Origin: Euptelea pleiosperma
Taxonomy: Eukaryota > Streptophyta > Magnoliopsida > Ranunculales > Eupteleaceae
Length of the DNA stretch: 64,000 nt
Direction of reading: 5' to 3'
NCBI GenBank assembly: GCA_035048495.1
Contig: CM068545.1
Location: forward strand, 41,534,450 to 41,598,449
Shown here: piece after piece, positions 32,342-45,736 of the stretch
Layout of the letters: each line of letters begins with the position of its first letter
Position numbering within the stretch: the stretch's first letter is position 1
Translations under genes and position numbers: made by a program
The notes under the pieces: generated by a model
The model's database searches: none
Told to the model about the DNA's origin: nothing
Seen by the model: the letters and a program-made list of their open reading frames with translations, nothing else

Positions 32342-34921
32342 TGATATTCGCTCAAAAGTGCTTATTTTAAGCAATTATCCTGTTAGCGTTATTGCATTCT
32401 CCTACGTTAAAATACTCTATTTATCTACTTTTCTACGTAAGAGTCTCTTGTGTTGCGTAGAACACACTTTTCTGGATGAAATGGTATATTTGCATGCATT
32501 AAACACATTTTCGGAAGTCTAGACATGTAGTCATTCTGATAGAGTCTCATTACGCGCTTCTTGTCGCAGGAAACCCCGATGGGACATTTCTCGAGACTTG
32601 CTAGCCCACATCGATCAGGAAAGCCCATTATCAAAGCTTAAAGAGCCCACATGCTATGACTAAAAGATATGGGCCAACTATGAGGACCAAAAAGCCGGCC
32701 CAAAGAACGAAGAGAGCAGGAGAGCCAATGACCAAGAGACGGACCAAAGCGTTTAAAGCCACATGAGTCAGCAAAGAATGATAGTCGACTCTACTAGAGA
32801 AGCGTGAGGATGGTCAAAGTGAAGACCAGGGTTCCAGACCCTCCGCCAGTGCTTTTTTCCATTTTTTTTGATACTTTTTCTCTCATCTCTTCTTATTCTC
32901 TCTCTCTCTTCATCTCTCGGTCCTCGAATCTACTGACCTAACCCCAGAACTCCTGTCCATCGGCTCTATCTCATCTCCCTTAGCTTTCTGACCGTTGGAT
33001 CTTCCATCGGACCATTGGATCTTCAATCGGACCGTTGGATCTCTCTAGATCCGTCGATCTACCAATCTGGGTCCCAATCAATCACCATCCATCCGATCGC
33101 CTTCAGAATGCCTGTCACATCATCTTGTGAGACGATGGACATCATCAGTCCATGTGGGCCAGTAGCCGGGCCCATCATCATCGACCCGCTGTCCGACCAG
33201 TTAGTGGACCCCGCGAATTTCAAAAATAATTTTAATTAAATGGGGGGTCCACTAATTGGGGAGATTCCCCATAGAAAAGTAGGTTTTTACTTAAAAAAAA
33301 AAAATATTTTTTATTTTCAAAAAATACCCTATTTCCATTAATGGAAATAGGGAGCTTTATAAGAGGAGGGAGAAGGGTTCGTTCGAACCCTAATCCCCCT
33401 CCTTTCTGCTCCATTCTCTCCCCCAACTCGTTTCCACCTTCTTCCCCTCGGTTTTAGACTGTTTTTCCTCCATTTTTTTTTCTCAAATCACCGTCTTCAT
33501 CTTCATCTTTATCACCAGAGTTGCGCCTGCAACTCCGGCCGTTCGTTCCACACCTTGCTGGCCTTTATCCCCCCCATTCTCTACCACGTTCCACCATCTC
33601 CTCTCTCATCTTTCCCTCCTTCTTCACCGTTTTCTTCAAAAAGAAAAGCAAAAAAAAAAAACCAGAAAAGAAAAAAAAAAAAAAAGAGATCACCGGAGTT
33701 GCAGGTCGCAACTCCGGCGAAACCAGCAACCCCACCATCTTCTCAAGCCGCATCCCACCTCTAGCAACAACACCTGCTCCTCCACATCTCCTCTCCATCA
33801 CTTCACCACGACCTGCAACGTTGAGTTGCAGGTCTGCTTCGCTAAGCCATCTTCTCACACAAAAAAAAAGAAAAAGAAAAAGAGAAAAGGAGAAGAGAAA
33901 GAAGGAGGAGGCGCCTCCTTGCTGCTGGTGCGCACGCCCAGCTCGCCTCCCTCATCTTCACCGGTTGCCATCTCCTTCATCGCCACCTGCTGCTGCCACG
34001 ACCTGCAAGTTGCAGGCCGTTAAATCCTTCACCATCACCAAGCCGCCTCCTCCAACGCTTCCTTCTCACCACTGCCTACAACCACCCCTGCACGTTCCTC
34101 CTTGCTGCTGCTTCCATCTTACCACTTCACCTCGGACTCCACCGTTCTTGCTGGGCGAACCAAAAAAAAAACTAACTGTGCAACCTTTCTCTCTCCCCAT
34201 TAAAAAATAAAAGGAGAAAACAGAAAAAAAAAAAGGAAGAAAAAGAAGAGAAGAGGAAGAGAGGAGGAAGGTGCTGAACTGACCTCTACCACCGTTAGAT
34301 TTCTCCTCTCCACCCGAGCCTGCTCCTCACGTGCAACCCAACCATCATCCCGACCACCTTCTCCTCCCACGGCCTGCCAAAGCCGTGCTTCACAACCATC
34401 ACGCCTCCAAGATTTCTCCACCCCCTCTTCGTCTTCATCACGAACTCTCCTTGCTGCCCATCCGAGCACCTCCATATCTTGACCCTGCAGCACCACATCT
34501 CGCATGCACCATCCTCACTCGGATGCAGCACACCAGTCCACGGTCGATCATGATCGAACTTCGGGAAGGCCATCATGCTAGTGGAACTCACATGGCCGAA
34601 TCAGGGTTTTCTCTCTCTCTAGTCTCTTCTCTCTCTCTAAAAATTCATACTCTCTCTCCTCTTATTCTCTTCCTCTCTCTAGTTCTTACGGCTTTATAGT
34701 TTAATCCTTTTAGTTCTTTCTATGTTTAGTTTGCAATTTTGATTGAGAATATTGTAAGAAAGTTATTATTTCAATAAATTCTAGTATTACTTCATTGTGT
34801 TAGTTATTTTCTTTTTAATCTTATGGCAATTTCTCTCTCTAGAAATCACTAAGCATGTTTTAAATCCATCACCATTCTCACCTCTCCATGTTTTCTTGAT
34901 AAAAATCCGTCATTTCATGTC
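32342..34921 (+). mobile_element. Athila-family solo LTR inside Tat B, left part
   Basis: The LTR starts TGATATTCGCTC and runs to the insertion of Athila copy 2. It continues at 50527-50683, giving about 2737 bases. The TSD CTTGG flanks the whole (32337-32341 and 50684-50688). It has a tRNA-like stretch (32789-32843), the palindrome ATTTCCATTAATGGAAAT (33331-33348), a TTATAAG TATA-like site (33357-33363), and several GTTGCAGG palindromes (33515-33538, 33693-33717, 33810-33834). The long low-complexity frames at 33521-34210 and nearby are not genes. Confidence 0.95.
33693..33717 (+). repeat. CCGGAGTTGCA palindrome in the solo LTR
   Basis: CCGGAGTTGC(AGGTC)GCAACTCCGG has 10-bp perfect arms and follows a long A run. 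A related GACCTGCAAC/GTTGCAGGTC palindrome lies at 33810-33834 and an imperfect copy at 33515-33538. Confidence 0.9.
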
Positions 34922-37900
34922 TGAAAGTAGGGTTTTTCCGCGTCGTTGGTAACGGAAACCCTAATCTCAACACATTTTTGTTATTATTCGATTCTTTTTT
35001 TTACTCAAATCCTACAAAAATCACAGGCTTGTACAGTGGCTCGTGTCGGATGTCGATCCGCACTCGGGGTTAGTTAGCGCGACTCATGAACATGCAATGA
35101 CGGATTTTTATCAAGAAAACATGGAGAGGTGAGAATGATGATCGATTTAAAATAATTATTGGCGACTTTTAGAGAGAGAAATTTCCCACAAGTAATTAAG
35201 ACGAGAATAAATTGAGAATAAGACTGAAAACACAATACTGCAAAATCAATTAAACTTTATTCAATCATAGTGCTTACAAACTATCTTTGTAGAAATTACT
35301 AAAGACTTGACTATAAAGCATTAAAATTCTAGAGAGATTTAGAGATAGAAATAAGAACTAGAGAGAGAAAGTGAGATAGAGAGAAGAATAGCTAGAGAGA
35401 GAAACTAGGGAGAGAACATAAAGAAAGGAGTTTTAGATAGAGAGAAGGAGAAACCTATATAGAAAGAAAAAGATTGAGGGTTAGAGAGAGAAAAACTATA
35501 CCTTGAATTTACCCAGATTTAGCCAATGGTTAGATCGGCCAAGAGAACATGAAAAGATGAGATCCGATGCATGGTGGCTGTTGTGCATGGTGAACGGGTC
35601 GATAGGATCTACCCAATGTGAGAAGATCAAGCTTGCTGGAGGTCATGCCAAGTACGTGGCCGTGAGGAATTGGAGGAAGTGGGGAACGGTGTTGGTGATG
35701 ATAAAGGAGAGGAATGATGGCTTACGATGTCAAAGACAACAAGGAAAGTTGCTGGACATGATTGAGGAAGGTGGGGAAGAAGTTGATGCCGACTAGAGAT
35801 GTGTGTTGCAGGCTGACCGGAGCAAGGGATAATGCCGAAGAGGGGGGGCAGCAACTGTGTGGATGAAGCGGAGTCTTTGAGACCTGCTCGTGAAGAGCAG
35901 TCAGTTGTGTTGGCAGCAAGGTACAGCAGCAGGTTGCAACGAGGGAAAAGCTTTAGAGAGGACAGCAATGGTTGGGTTGCAGCCGTGGAGATGCACACTA
36001 GCAGGTGAGAGAACCTACTTGTAGAGAGAACAATGGTGGAGCAAATTGTAGCAACATCTTTTGAGCTATGGAGGAGATCAAGTGGGGTTGACGGCTTCCC
36101 CTTCTCCTTCAACGGACTGGAGTTGCAGGTTGCAACTCCAGCACGTTAGAGAGACGGGGTGTGGGGGCGATGGCTGGTGCAGGCGGTGCTGGCAGTGGCA
36201 GCAACAATGATGAAGGGGGGGGGGGCGAGCTGGGCTTGCACTCCATCAGGTAGGAGTCCTCTCCTCCTCTCTTCTCTTCTCTTCTCTCTTTCCTTTCTTT
36301 TTCTCTTTCTTTTTTTTTTCTGGTTTTTTTTTTATGAGGAGCACGGTGAGATAATGGTAGAGAAGATGAAGATGCAGGGGGGATCGGTGGAGAAAAATGG
36401 CAAGAGGAGCAGCTTCGAGGTGGTTGCTAGCGAGAGGGGGAAGAGGTAGGTGATCAGCAACAGGTGGCCGGAGTTAATGGAGGTTGCCGGAGTTGCAACC
36501 TGCAACTCCGGTGATCTTGAAAAAAAAAATTTTTTTCTTTTTTTTTTTGTTTTCTTTGAGGGGCTGGAGATGGGTTGCAATACTGGATGATGGAGAGATG
36601 AGGAAGGGAGGTCAAGAGGTGGGTGGATAGTGTTGGAACGGTTGGCGTTGCAGCAGTGTGTTGCTGGTTTCACCAATGAAAACGGAGATGTGCATGCAGG
36701 TTGAGGAGAAGGATGGCAACACTGAAGATCGTGCAAAGGGCAGCAACGTGAAGAAGTTACTGGGCAGTCTTGGAGATGGATCGATTGATGGTGAAAAGGG
36801 GCTGTAACGGCTTGGGGAAGAAGAGCATGGGGGGAGCGATGAAGAGAGAACGTCAAGAATGAATAGCGCCCTCTTTCTCCTCTTTCTTTTCTCTTTATAT
36901 TAAGGATGAGACCATCCTCAATAGGGTTTGGTCCCTACTTTTCCCTTCTTGGTCCAACTTGCCCTCTCCCCCATAAGGTGAGATGCACCTTATCAAAACT
37001 TCCAAGGGAAGATAGTCCTCTACTTTTCCTTTCTTGGTCCAACTTAACTCTCCCCAATAAGGCGAGATTCACCTTATCAAAACTTCCAAGGGAGGACAGT
37101 CACTATTTGGTGGACAATGCTACAGCCCTCTTCTCAATTAGGCAAGATATTATCCCATGTGATGGTCCATAGCATGCTACATGCTGCCACCTCACATGTC
37201 ATCACTTCTTGTTAGCCAAACTACTCTCTTTCCTACTTCTCTGGAATGGAACACGCTTGCTACATCTTTGCCACACATGTGGTGGTTTATTGCAAATGCA
37301 ACCACCATTTTGGGAATTGTTTAGACCAATTTTCTAACAATAATCATTGGTCCATGCATCTAGCTCCGTCTTGTCCCTGATTCGACACTATCTAGCTGTT
37401 CAACTCAATCAGACAGTCAGAACCATCTGACCTGTCTTATCATGTTCACAGGCCAACTTTCCATGTATTTTTAAAACCGTGACCCCTCATCTTGAATCAA
37501 TCTCTTTGATCATCTTTGTTTGAACCATGTTTGTCTCTTCATGATCTAGCTAGCCATTGACTTGGTCACCCTATGGCCCGTGGTCTCCTGACTCGACCAA
37601 TGCTTCCCAGGTCTTGGGAAATTTCTTGATTGGATCCTTGGAACTCACGTGCAACACCATCTTCATTATTTGCATGGAACTCCCTACAGTCATCTTTATC
37701 TTGTTTCACGGACCAGTCAGCTCGTTGGTTCGCAATTTTCAAGAATCATCCGATTTGGTTTCCTGCAATAGTGAAAAACGCGTAATGAGTCTCAATCATA
37801 ACGTCTCATACCTAGACTTTCGAAAATGTGTTTAATGCATGCAAATATACCATTTCATCCAGAAAAGTGTGTTCTACGCAACAAAAGGGACTCTTACGTA

Positions 37901-37992
37901 GAAAAGTAGATAAATAGAGTATTTTAACGTAGGAGACTGCAATAATGCTAAAAGGATAATTGCTTAAAATAAGCACTTTTGAGCGAATATCA
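34922..37992 (-). repeat. 3' LTR of Athila copy 2
   Basis: 3071 bases, - orientation, start TGATATTCGCTC at 37992, end CTACTTTCA at 34922. It holds two palindromes (36118-36142 and 36487-36511) and, on the - strand, a TAATATAAAG TATA-like site near 36893-36902. The paired frames in it (for example 35627-36112 and 37557-37835) also occur in the other LTR simply because the LTRs are duplicates. Confidence 0.97.
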
Positions 37993-39570
37993 CAACCCCC
38001 AACCAGCATATTGCCAATCCTTGGCAATTAGTGCGAAATAAATGAGCTTAAAAGGGCTCTGCACATGCTGCACACTTTTTCATATTAGCTCAGGGAAAAC
38101 ATCGTTCGTTAAATAATTGAATGGATGCAAAAATAGTTACATGCTAGCGAAGAGTTGGAGAGTTTTGGCAAGACTACAGACTGATAATCATGACCCAGAA
38201 TAGTCAGACTCTGCGTGTGTGTGTGCTCAACATTCTCATCATCCGACAGTAAAGATTTTCAGATCACCTCTAAGTTTTTATGCCTCGACCTCAAATCTCA
38301 CATGTTTAGCACTCAGAATAGAATCACACAAGAAGGGTTTTCTTTTTTTCTCTCAATTTATATGTGAGGAGATGTATTTAATATAACGAGGCAAAAGATC
38401 TCACATATGTTTTATTTGAAGGAAGGACATCTTTAACAGAAGAAGATCTCATGATTGGAATACCACTTCACTCGGGAACGTCAGATCAAACTCTATAGCT
38501 TCTCTTTCTCCAATCTCCACATTTTATGATCGTACTATCCTAGAATCAAGTAGGACTTTCCTGGGTTGTAATGAGGCTTAGGTCAGGTGTAGAGAGATAA
38601 AGGAATACAGGATTTCAAAGATCTCGAGAGGATATTGCCATTTTCTTGAATTTTTCCTGCGACGTAACACCATTAGCTGGTTCTTTTTCCTTTTTTTTTT
38701 GTATTTTTCTCTTTTTCTTGATATTTCTGAGACTGCTCAATTTCTTTTCAGCTCTTCTTCATACTTTCTTTCTATATTTTGTTTTTGGCTTGAACCACTT
38801 TCTTTTCCTTTTCATTCTTCTTCTTTACTTTTCTTTTTCACGGTACACCCACATCAGTTATTCTCTTTTTTTTTTTTTTGTTTTTTTGTTTTTTTTTTTT
38901 TTTTTTTCATCTCAAAATAAGGGTAGCCAGTCATGTTTCGTAGCTGGACTAGATTTTAGGTTGATGGGTTTGCAAAGAAAAGGCTTTTATAGAAAGGTTC
39001 AAAGGGTTTCTAGTGAAGTATAATTCAGGTGAGTAAAAAGGCTGAATGGTTCAGAAAAAATGGCCTAAATCATTTTCTAGGGTTTGTACTATCATGTATA
39101 CTGTCTTGACTGGATATAGAGAAGGTTCTGTCGTAGTAATCCAATGTTGATGTCGTTCCGAGTTTTATGATCGAAGCAAAAGATAATGAGATCTCTCAAC
39201 GATTATTGCGGGCATGAAGAATAGTGAGTCATCTTGTGACTCAGGATTATTGTATAACTCTCTGAAATGATTAAAGGCTCGAAAGCTCACTGGGTTAGGT
39301 CTCCACAATTATTCTCACAGGATCTCTAGAGTTTCAAAACTTAGGATGACTCTGATGTTGATAGTGTACAATTGTGCCAAATCTGAGTTTTTCTGAGTTT
39401 TCAAACCTGCTGTAGTCACGCCTGACTTGACTCGACGCTAACTTTAAACAAAAATTGACATCCTCAATACTGACTTAGCGAAGGTTTTTGGCTACTCAAA
39501 GTCAGGGTATTTGACACATTTTTGAAATTCTAGAAAACTTTTGGAGAACATCGGAAATCACCCCAAAAAT

Positions 39571-39613
<43 letters not shown>

Positions 39614-39970
39614 CAAAATGAAGACATGAGTTTTGGTAAATACCCACCCCCAACCAAAATATAGCACCGTCCTCGGTGCTCATGACCGGGACATAAAATG
39701 ATAAAAATTCAGTGATGATGATGCAAAATGTCAGGAAGGATGTTACCAAGTCGGCAGAAACTCGACAGTGTTGGTTACCTGATGATCGGGAGAATGAATG
39801 TACCTGCATTTTCAGAGATATAACAGTAATAACAAATGCATGAGACTCATGTACTCTAGGAATACCGGAATTGCCTTTCCGAAAGCGCTAAGTTTTACGT
39901 CTTCAGCCAGACATGACGGGGGTGATAGGCACCCCCAACCAAGTTGGAGCACAAAAGACTGAGTGGATCA
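37993..39970 (-). other. Athila copy 2 3' non-coding region
   Basis: 1978 bases equivalent to 2028-3982. The polypurine tract is at 37993-38004, the ATTGCCAA hairpin at about 38012-38030, the T run (A run in sense) at 39574-39611, and the GGGGGTG hairpin at about 39918-39936. A second T-rich stretch around 38860-38910 is specific to this copy. No env-like frame is present. Confidence 0.8.
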
Positions 39971-42900
39971 TCAGTCGACATAGACAGGATCGATGAGATC
40001 GATCTCAAAAGTCTGAATGAACAATACGTCAAGTTCATGGAACTGTTTTAGACGCTGCCCATTGACCTGAAAGGAGGAGTGATCCTTGGGATCCTCAATA
40101 GTGATTGCCCCAAAGGGTGTGACTGCTGTGACCGTATAAGGGCCGGTCCACCTAGATTTCAATTTCCCAGGGAAGAGATGAAGACGGGAATTATAAAGAA
40201 GGACCTTCTGTCCTGGATGGAACTCTTTCCTGAGGATGCTCTTGTCATGTATCCACTTCATTTTGGCTTTGTAATTCTTGGACAAGTTGTAGGCATCATT
40301 TCTGAGTTCTTCTAACTCATTCATTTGAAGTTTTCTCTCCTCCCCTGCAGATTCGAGGTCGAAGTTGAGCTTCTTAATGGCCCACAGAGCACGATGTTCA
40401 ATCTCTACCGGTAGATGACAGGGTTTCCCAAAGACGAGACGATAGGGAGACATATTGAGTGGGGTCTTGTAGGCAGTTCTGTATGCCCATAAAGCATCAG
40501 TGAGACGAGTGGACCAGTCTTTACGTGTGGTATTGACTGTCTTCTCCAAGATCTGCTTGATCTGACGATTAGAGACCTCTACTTGACCACTAGTCTGCGG
40601 ATGATAAGCTAGGGCAACCTTGTGGGTTACCCCATACTTCTTCATTAAGTTCTCGAATATCTTATTGCAGAAATGGGTGCCCCCATCACTAATGATGGCC
40701 TTAGGGGCACCGAATCGAGCGAAGATGAACTCCTTTAGGAATTTGACCACCACTTTGTGGTCATTGGTCTTGGTGGGAATGGCTTCTATCCATTTGGATA
40801 CATAGTCTACCGCAAGGAGAATGTACTCAAAACCATAGGAAATGGGAAAGGGGCCCATGAAGTCGATGCCCCAGATGTCAAATATTTCATCGACCTGGAT
40901 GGGAGTGAGGGGCATCATGTTCCTCTGGGAGATGCGGCCTAGATGCTGGCAATTAGGACAGATTTTGCTGTAGATGTGGGCATCTTTAAATAATGTGGGC
41001 CAGTAGAATCCGCATTGCAGCACTTTTTCTGCAGTCTTCTTAGTGCTGAAATGACCACCACAAGGTTGGTCATGACATGAAGACAAGATATTGAGTTGGT
41101 CCGATTCAGGGACACAGAGACGAATGATCTGGTCAGGACAGTATTTATACAAATAAGGGTCATCCCAAGAGTAGTACTTAACTCTTGCTAGGAATTGGCT
41201 TTTGTCCTGTTTTGACCAGTGTGAAGGCATTTCTTCGGTGACAAGGTAGTTGACAATGTCAGCATACCAAGGATTAACAGAGATGGCGAACAGTTGTTCG
41301 TCTGGAAAGGTTTCAGGGATGGGCTGGGTGTCGAAGGATGACTCTAAAGTCAGTCTAGACAAGTGATCAGCCACTACATTTTCAGTTCCTTTCTTATCCT
41401 TAATCTCGAGGTCGAATTCCTGCAGTAAGAGAATCCATCGAATTAATCGAGGTTTGGTTTCCTTTTTCGACATGAGATAACGAAGGGCTGCATGATCAGT
41501 GTACACAACCACCTTAGTGGCTAAGAGGTACTGACGGAATTTATCAAGGGCGAAGACTACCGCCAGGAGTTCTTTCTCAGTGGTAGAGTAATTCATTTGG
41601 GCAGAGTTAAGAGTTTTGCTCGCGTAGTAGATCACGTGTGATCTTTTGTCAACTCTCTGCCCTAGAACAGCGCCTAACGCGTAGTCAGAAGCATCGCACA
41701 TTACCTCGAAAGGTAGAGTCCAATCCGGGGGACGGATAATGGGTGCAGTAGTGAGCTCAGATTTGAGACGCTCAAATGCCTTGACACAGTCAGCATTAAA
41801 GTCGAAAGGACTATCTTTAGCTAGAAGATGGGACAGAGGTCGAGCGATTTGAGAGAAGTCCTTGATGAATCGCCTATAGAATCCTCCGTGTCCTAAAAAG
41901 GATCGGATGTCACGCACGGACTTAGGAATGGGCAAGGTCGAGATGATATCGATTTTAGCTTTGTCGACCTCAATGCCCTGATGGGAAATGACATGTCCCA
42001 GAACAATGCCCTTCTTCACCATGAAGTGGCATTTCTCCCAATTGAGGACAAGTCGCTTGTCCTGACAGCGTTGAAGTACCAGCCCTAGATGGGTCAGACA
42101 GTCATCAAAGGATGACCCAAAAACTGAGAAGTCGTCCATAAAGACTTCGAGGAATTTTTCCACCATGTCAGAGAATATGCTCATCATACACCTTTGAAAG
42201 GTTGCGGGTGCATTGCAGAGGCCAAAGGGCATGCGCTTGTAGGCAAAAGTGCCAAAGGGACAAGTGAAGGTTGTCTTCTCATGATCCTCCGGGGCGATTG
42301 GTATTTGATTATACCCTGAGTAACCATCGAGGAAGCAGTAATAGGAGTGACCTGCTAGTCTCTCCAACATCTGGTCTATGAAGGGTAAAGGAAAATGGTC
42401 CTTCCTAGTGTTGGTGTTGAGTCGTCGGTAATCGATGCAGACTCTCCACCCTTTCTTCAGGCGTTGGGTTACCATTTCCTTGTTCTCATTTTCCACAACT
42501 GTGAATCCTGCCTTTTTAGGGACGACATGAATAGGACTCACCCATTTGCTATCGGAGATGGGATAAATGATACCCGCATCTAACAGTTTAAGGACCTCAT
42601 CCCGGACTACATCCTTCAAGACGGGGTTCAACCTCCTCTGGTGTTCTCGAGAGGTTTTGGATTCATCCTCGAGATAGATGTGATGTTGGCACACCGAGGG
42701 GTCTATGCCTCGGATATCATCTATAGTCCAACCTATCGCAGATTTGTGCTCGTTGAGTAGCTCGAGAAGTTTCTTACGTTCACTCTCAGACAAAGCGGAA
42801 GCAATAATGACAGGGTAGGTTTCCTTAGGACCAAGATAGGCATAGGAAAGATCTGTGGGAAGAGGCTTAAGCTCCAATTTTGGAGCAGATGGAGTAGAAA

Positions 42901-44887
42901 TAGGTGTCACAGAAGACACGGATTGAAGAGGTTTGAATTCAGTAGGTAAAGGAAGGATGGGTTCTCTGGCCATGGTTATCAGAGGCTCGAACTCGATGAG
43001 AGGAGCGGGGATCTCTATCAGTGGAGCAGTCTCCAAAAGATCATTGAGATCAGAAATAGCTGACTCTGTTGCAAAGTCAGCTCCAAAGTGTTCTAGACAC
43101 TGCTTAAGAATATCTTCGGTGGAGTCCGGGATTAGACTCTCAACGGCACACATTTCATCGGTCACTTCGCGATCAGCATCTTGTTGCATTAAACGAAAGA
43201 TGTTGACCTCAGCTTTGAGGTTACCGAAAGCAATAGACATGTTTCCGTCCTGGCACCCGATGTGTGCGTTCGCGGTGGCAAGGAATGGACGGCCTAAGAT
43301 GACCGGAATGCGGTTATCCTGACACGGCTCGGTGTCAAGAATGATAAAGTCCACAGGATAGTAAAAGTCAGTGACTTTTACTAGGACATCTTCAATGATT
43401 CCTCTTGGAATCTTGATGGACTGATCAGCCAATTTCAGGGTGACATTGGTAGGCTTCATATCTTTCAGTCCTAACTGCTGATATACCGAGAATGGTATGA
43501 GGTTAACGCTAGCCCCTAAATCTAGCAAGGCAGTGCAGCTAAAGTTGTCTCCAATTTCACATTGGACAGTTGGGCTACCTGGATCCTTGTGTTTGATCAC
43601 ACTATTGCGTTGAATGAACGCGGTAGCTTTTTCGGCCAAGAAGGCAGCTTTGGGTACATGCGTACGCCGCTTAACTGTGCACAAGTCCTTGAGGAATTTG
43701 GCATAGGAAGGGATTTGCTTGATAGCAGAAAGGAATGGGATATTGATCTGGACGTCTTTAAAGACATCTAAGATCTCAGAGAATTGCTGATCCCGCTTAT
43801 CTTGGACAAGTCTGTCCGGGAAGGGAGGCTTTACTCGACAAATGGATTTGTCTTTAGCCTTAGATTTCTGCACAGGGATATCTGATGTTGGTGCAGAGGT
43901 AGAAGAAGCAGAGGTAGGATTAGGACTAGTTTCCTCTGTGCGAGTGATGGGTGCCGGAGATGGCACCGGCGGTGGTTGGACTCCCATGTCCACAGTTTTT
44001 CCAGATCGTAGGGTGGTTACAGCTTGCACCTCCCCTTGACAATTCTCATTCTGGCTTTGAGATTGGGATCCGATCTCATATACTGCCCCTTTGGCATTTC
44101 CTTTAGGGTTGGCAATGGGTTGGCTAGGAAAGATCCCCTTAGCTTTCTCAGCTTCCAAGTTACCTAGACGTTGCTCTAGACGAAGCATGGATTGCTGTTG
44201 CTGTTGCTCTAGGCGTTGCATAGATTGTTGTTGCTGAGTAATGAGTTGAGCTAGAAGGTCTTCGATACCAGATTTGGGGACCGACTGTTGGGGGGCAGCT
44301 AATGGGAGCTGAGGCACCAATTCGCGACTCGAGCTCATTGGGGCATTATAGTTATAGGCTGGAGAATTAGTTGGGACAATCGGTTGGTTCTGAAAGGTCT
44401 GTGGGACTCTTTGCTGATTCTGAAATGTGCTCGATTGTCCAGAGTATTGACCCTGTTGGAATTGCTGGTTCTGAGTAGATGGGTACTGATTCTGCTGGTA
44501 CTGACCCTGATTGAATTGCCTATTGGGTTGATTGAACCCAGGAGGATACATGCCCTGAGGTTGACGTGGAGGTTGAGCTTGTGGTTGAGTAGACTGAGGC
44601 CTCCAAGAAAAGTTAGGGTGGTTTCTCGTGTCCGGATGATAAGATTGACTATACGAGTTCTGAGTGGGTGGTTTGTATGTGCTGAAAGCACAAACTTCTT
44701 CCTGAAGAGGATTAGACCACCCTTCATTCAAAGGACAATGCTCAGTAGTATGGGAGGGTTGCAGACAGAGGGTGCAGGATTCAATAGGGCTCTCGTGTCC
44801 CACATGCATGACTGGGGTAGATTGTTGAGTAGGCTTTTGTACAGACACAGCCAGTGCCGAGACTGACTTGCTCAACTCTTGAATGAC
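39971..44887 (-). CDS. pol: Athila copy 2 pol part of gag-pol (zinc knuckle to integrase)
   Basis: Downstream of the stop at 44888-44890 the frame is open for 1638 codons to TGA at 39971; the first ATG in it is at 44875. In order: zinc knuckle C-x2-C-x4-H-x4-C (about 44772-44730), Gln/Pro-rich linker, protease with DLGAS (about 43532), RT with FMDD (about 42140), RNase H (about 41690-41350), and integrase with HHCC, D-D-E and the motif RWTGPY (about 40140). The enzyme set copies the element RNA into DNA and inserts it. In copy 3 the stop codon position is a serine, so gag and pol belong to one frame. Whether this copy still makes pol would need readthrough or internal initiation. Confidence 0.93.
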   Translation of the reverse strand, partial: VIQELSKSVSALAVSVQKPTQQSTPVMHVGHESPIESCTLCLQPSHTTEHCPLNEGWSNPLQEEVCAFSTYKPPTQNSYSQSYHPDTRNHPNFSWRPQSTQPQAQPPRQPQGMYPPGFNQPNRQFNQGQYQQNQYPSTQNQQFQQGQYSGQSSTFQNQQRVPQTFQNQPIVPTNSPAYNYNAPMSSSRELVPQLPLAAPQQSVPKSGIEDLLAQLITQQQQSMQRLEQQQQQSMLRLEQRLGNLEAEKAKGIFPSQPIANPKGNAKGAVYEIGSQSQSQNENCQGEVQAVTTLRSGKTVDMGVQPPPVPSPAPITRTEETSPNPTSASSTSAPTSDIPVQKSKAKDKSICRVKPPFPDRLVQDKRDQQFSEILDVFKDVQINIPFLSAIKQIPSYAKFLKDLCTVKRRTHVPKAAFLAEKATAFIQRNSVIKHKDPGSPTVQCEIGDNFSCTALLDLGASVNLIPFSVYQQLGLKDMKPTNVTLKLADQSIKIPRGIIEDVLVKVTDFYYPVDFIILDTEPCQDNRIPVILGRPFLATANAHIGCQDGNMSIAFGNLKAEVNIFRLMQQDADREVTDEMCAVESLIPDSTEDILKQCLEHFGADFATESAISDLNDLLETAPLIEIPAPLIEFEPLITMAREPILPLPTEFKPLQSVSSVTPISTPSAPKLELKPLPTDLSYAYLGPKETYPVIIASALSESERKKLLELLNEHKSAIGWTIDDIRGIDPSVCQHHIYLEDESKTSREHQRRLNPVLKDVVRDEVLKLLDAGIIYPISDSKWVSPIHVVPKKAGFTVVENENKEMVTQRLKKGWRVCIDYRRLNTNTRKDHFPLPFIDQMLERLAGHSYYCFLDGYSGYNQIPIAPEDHEKTTFTCPFGTFAYKRMPFGLCNAPATFQRCMMSIFSDMVEKFLEVFMDDFSVFGSSFDDCLTHLGLVLQRCQDKRLVLNWEKCHFMVKKGIVLGHVISHQGIEVDKAKIDIISTLPIPKSVRDIRSFLGHGGFYRRFIKDFSQIARPLSHLLAKDSPFDFNADCVKAFERLKSELTTAPIIRPPDWTLPFEVMCDASDYALGAVLGQRVDKRSHVIYYASKTLNSAQMNYSTTEKELLAVVFALDKFRQYLLATKVVVYTDHAALRYLMSKKETKPRLIRWILLLQEFDLEIKDKKGTENVVADHLSRLTLESSFDTQPIPETFPDEQLFAISVNPWYADIVNYLVTEEMPSHWSKQDKSQFLARVKYYSWDDPYLYKYCPDQIIRLCVPESDQLNILSSCHDQPCGGHFSTKKTAEKVLQCGFYWPTLFKDAHIYSKICPNCQHLGRISQRNMMPLTPIQVDEIFDIWGIDFMGPFPISYGFEYILLAVDYVSKWIEAIPTKTNDHKVVVKFLKEFIFARFGAPKAIISDGGTHFCNKIFENLMKKYGVTHKVALAYHPQTSGQVEVSNRQIKQILEKTVNTTRKDWSTRLTDALWAYRTAYKTPLNMSPYRLVFGKPCHLPVEIEHRALWAIKKLNFDLESAGEERKLQMNELEELRNDAYNLSKNYKAKMKWIHDKSILRKEFHPGQKVLLYNSRLHLFPGKLKSRWTGPYTVTAVTPFGAITIEDPKDHSSFQVNGQRLKQFHELDVLFIQTFEIDLIDPVYVD

Positions 44888-45736
44888 TTATCGAAGCTCA
44901 GTATCAGCTGTAGCATCATGTCCCTTGGTTGTCCTTTGGACCGAAGTGGTTCGACTAAACTCTGAGTCAGTCGTCCAATGTTGAGAGTTTTCTCCTAACT
45001 CTCCCAAGAATTTGTATGCATCGGTCGGAGTTTGGTGCAGGAATTTTCCTTGGCACATTGACTCTACCATGGTCCGGGACTCATCAGTAAGTCCCTTGTA
45101 GAAGACATGGACAAGATTGCCCTTGTCGATGCTATGGTGGGGACACTTAGTCAGGTAGTCTTGGAATCTATCCCATGCTTCAAAAAATTTCTCATCGGAC
45201 TTCTGTCTAAAGTCCTGAATGAGTTGCTTCATTTGGTTGGTCCGAGTCATGGGGTAGAATTTAGACATGAATTTGCCCACCAATTCTTTCCAACTGCTGA
45301 TTGAATCAGCAGGTAAGGAGTAGAGCCAATCTGAGGCTCGATCTTTGAGCGAGAATGGGAAAACTCGCAGACGGACATTGTCATCATCGAGGTTCTGATT
45401 CTTGAAAAGGAGGATGACATGTTGGAATTCCCTAATATGGGAATATGGGTCTTCTCTTGGGAGACCACGAAAGGTTGGCAGCATTTGGATCGTCTGTGGC
45501 CTGATCTCAAACTGTACCGCCGTAGTAGGTGGGAGAACAATGCAAGTGGGCGGATTGGCAGAGATAGGAGCGAACGTCTCGATAAGAGGTCGTTCGACTG
45601 CCATGACTACAAAGGTAGTAGTACTGGGGGAGGCGGGTGGGGAAAGAGATGGGGAAGAATTCAGTGGAGGATCCACTGTAGGGACGTGATTCTCAGATCG
45701 AATCAAGCGCTTGTTCGGACGATTCCAAACGGGCAT
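44888..45736 (-). CDS. gag: Athila copy 2 gag, truncated by a stop codon
   Basis: The first ATG, at 45736, opens a capsid-type region (retrotransposon gag fold, with LLFKNQNLDDDN, SDWLYSLPADS and WDRFQDYL). The frame ends at TAA 44890-44888, where copy 3 has TCA. A TTG 15 bases upstream is also in frame, but a stop lies immediately before it, so the ATG is preferred. The truncation removes the zinc knuckle from gag. Confidence 0.9.
   Translation of the reverse strand: MPVWNRPNKRLIRSENHVPTVDPPLNSSPSLSPPASPSTTTFVVMAVERPLIETFAPISANPPTCIVLPPTTAVQFEIRPQTIQMLPTFRGLPREDPYSHIREFQHVILLFKNQNLDDDNVRLRVFPFSLKDRASDWLYSLPADSISSWKELVGKFMSKFYPMTRTNQMKQLIQDFRQKSDEKFFEAWDRFQDYLTKCPHHSIDKGNLVHVFYKGLTDESRTMVESMCQGKFLHQTPTDAYKFLGELGENSQHWTTDSEFSRTTSVQRTTKGHDATADTELR

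Noticed and set aside
33521..34210. 229-codon open frame, and similar Pro/Ser/His-rich frames at 5223-5956, 7096-7510, 16254-17243 and 34200-34699
   Set aside because: They lie in CT- or AG-rich LTR leader DNA, are not conserved between LTR types, and overlap equally long frames on other frames and strands.
35627..36112. 161-codon frame repeated at 48159-48644, with partners 36332-36856/48861-49385 and 37557-37835/50086-50364
   Set aside because: The matching pairs exist only because the two LTRs of copy 2 are duplicates. There is no homology or domain to support coding.
40079..44866. Many 60-160 codon frames opposite to gag-pol
   Set aside because: These are shadow frames of the real - strand gag-pol; the mirrored set appears opposite copies 1 and 3.
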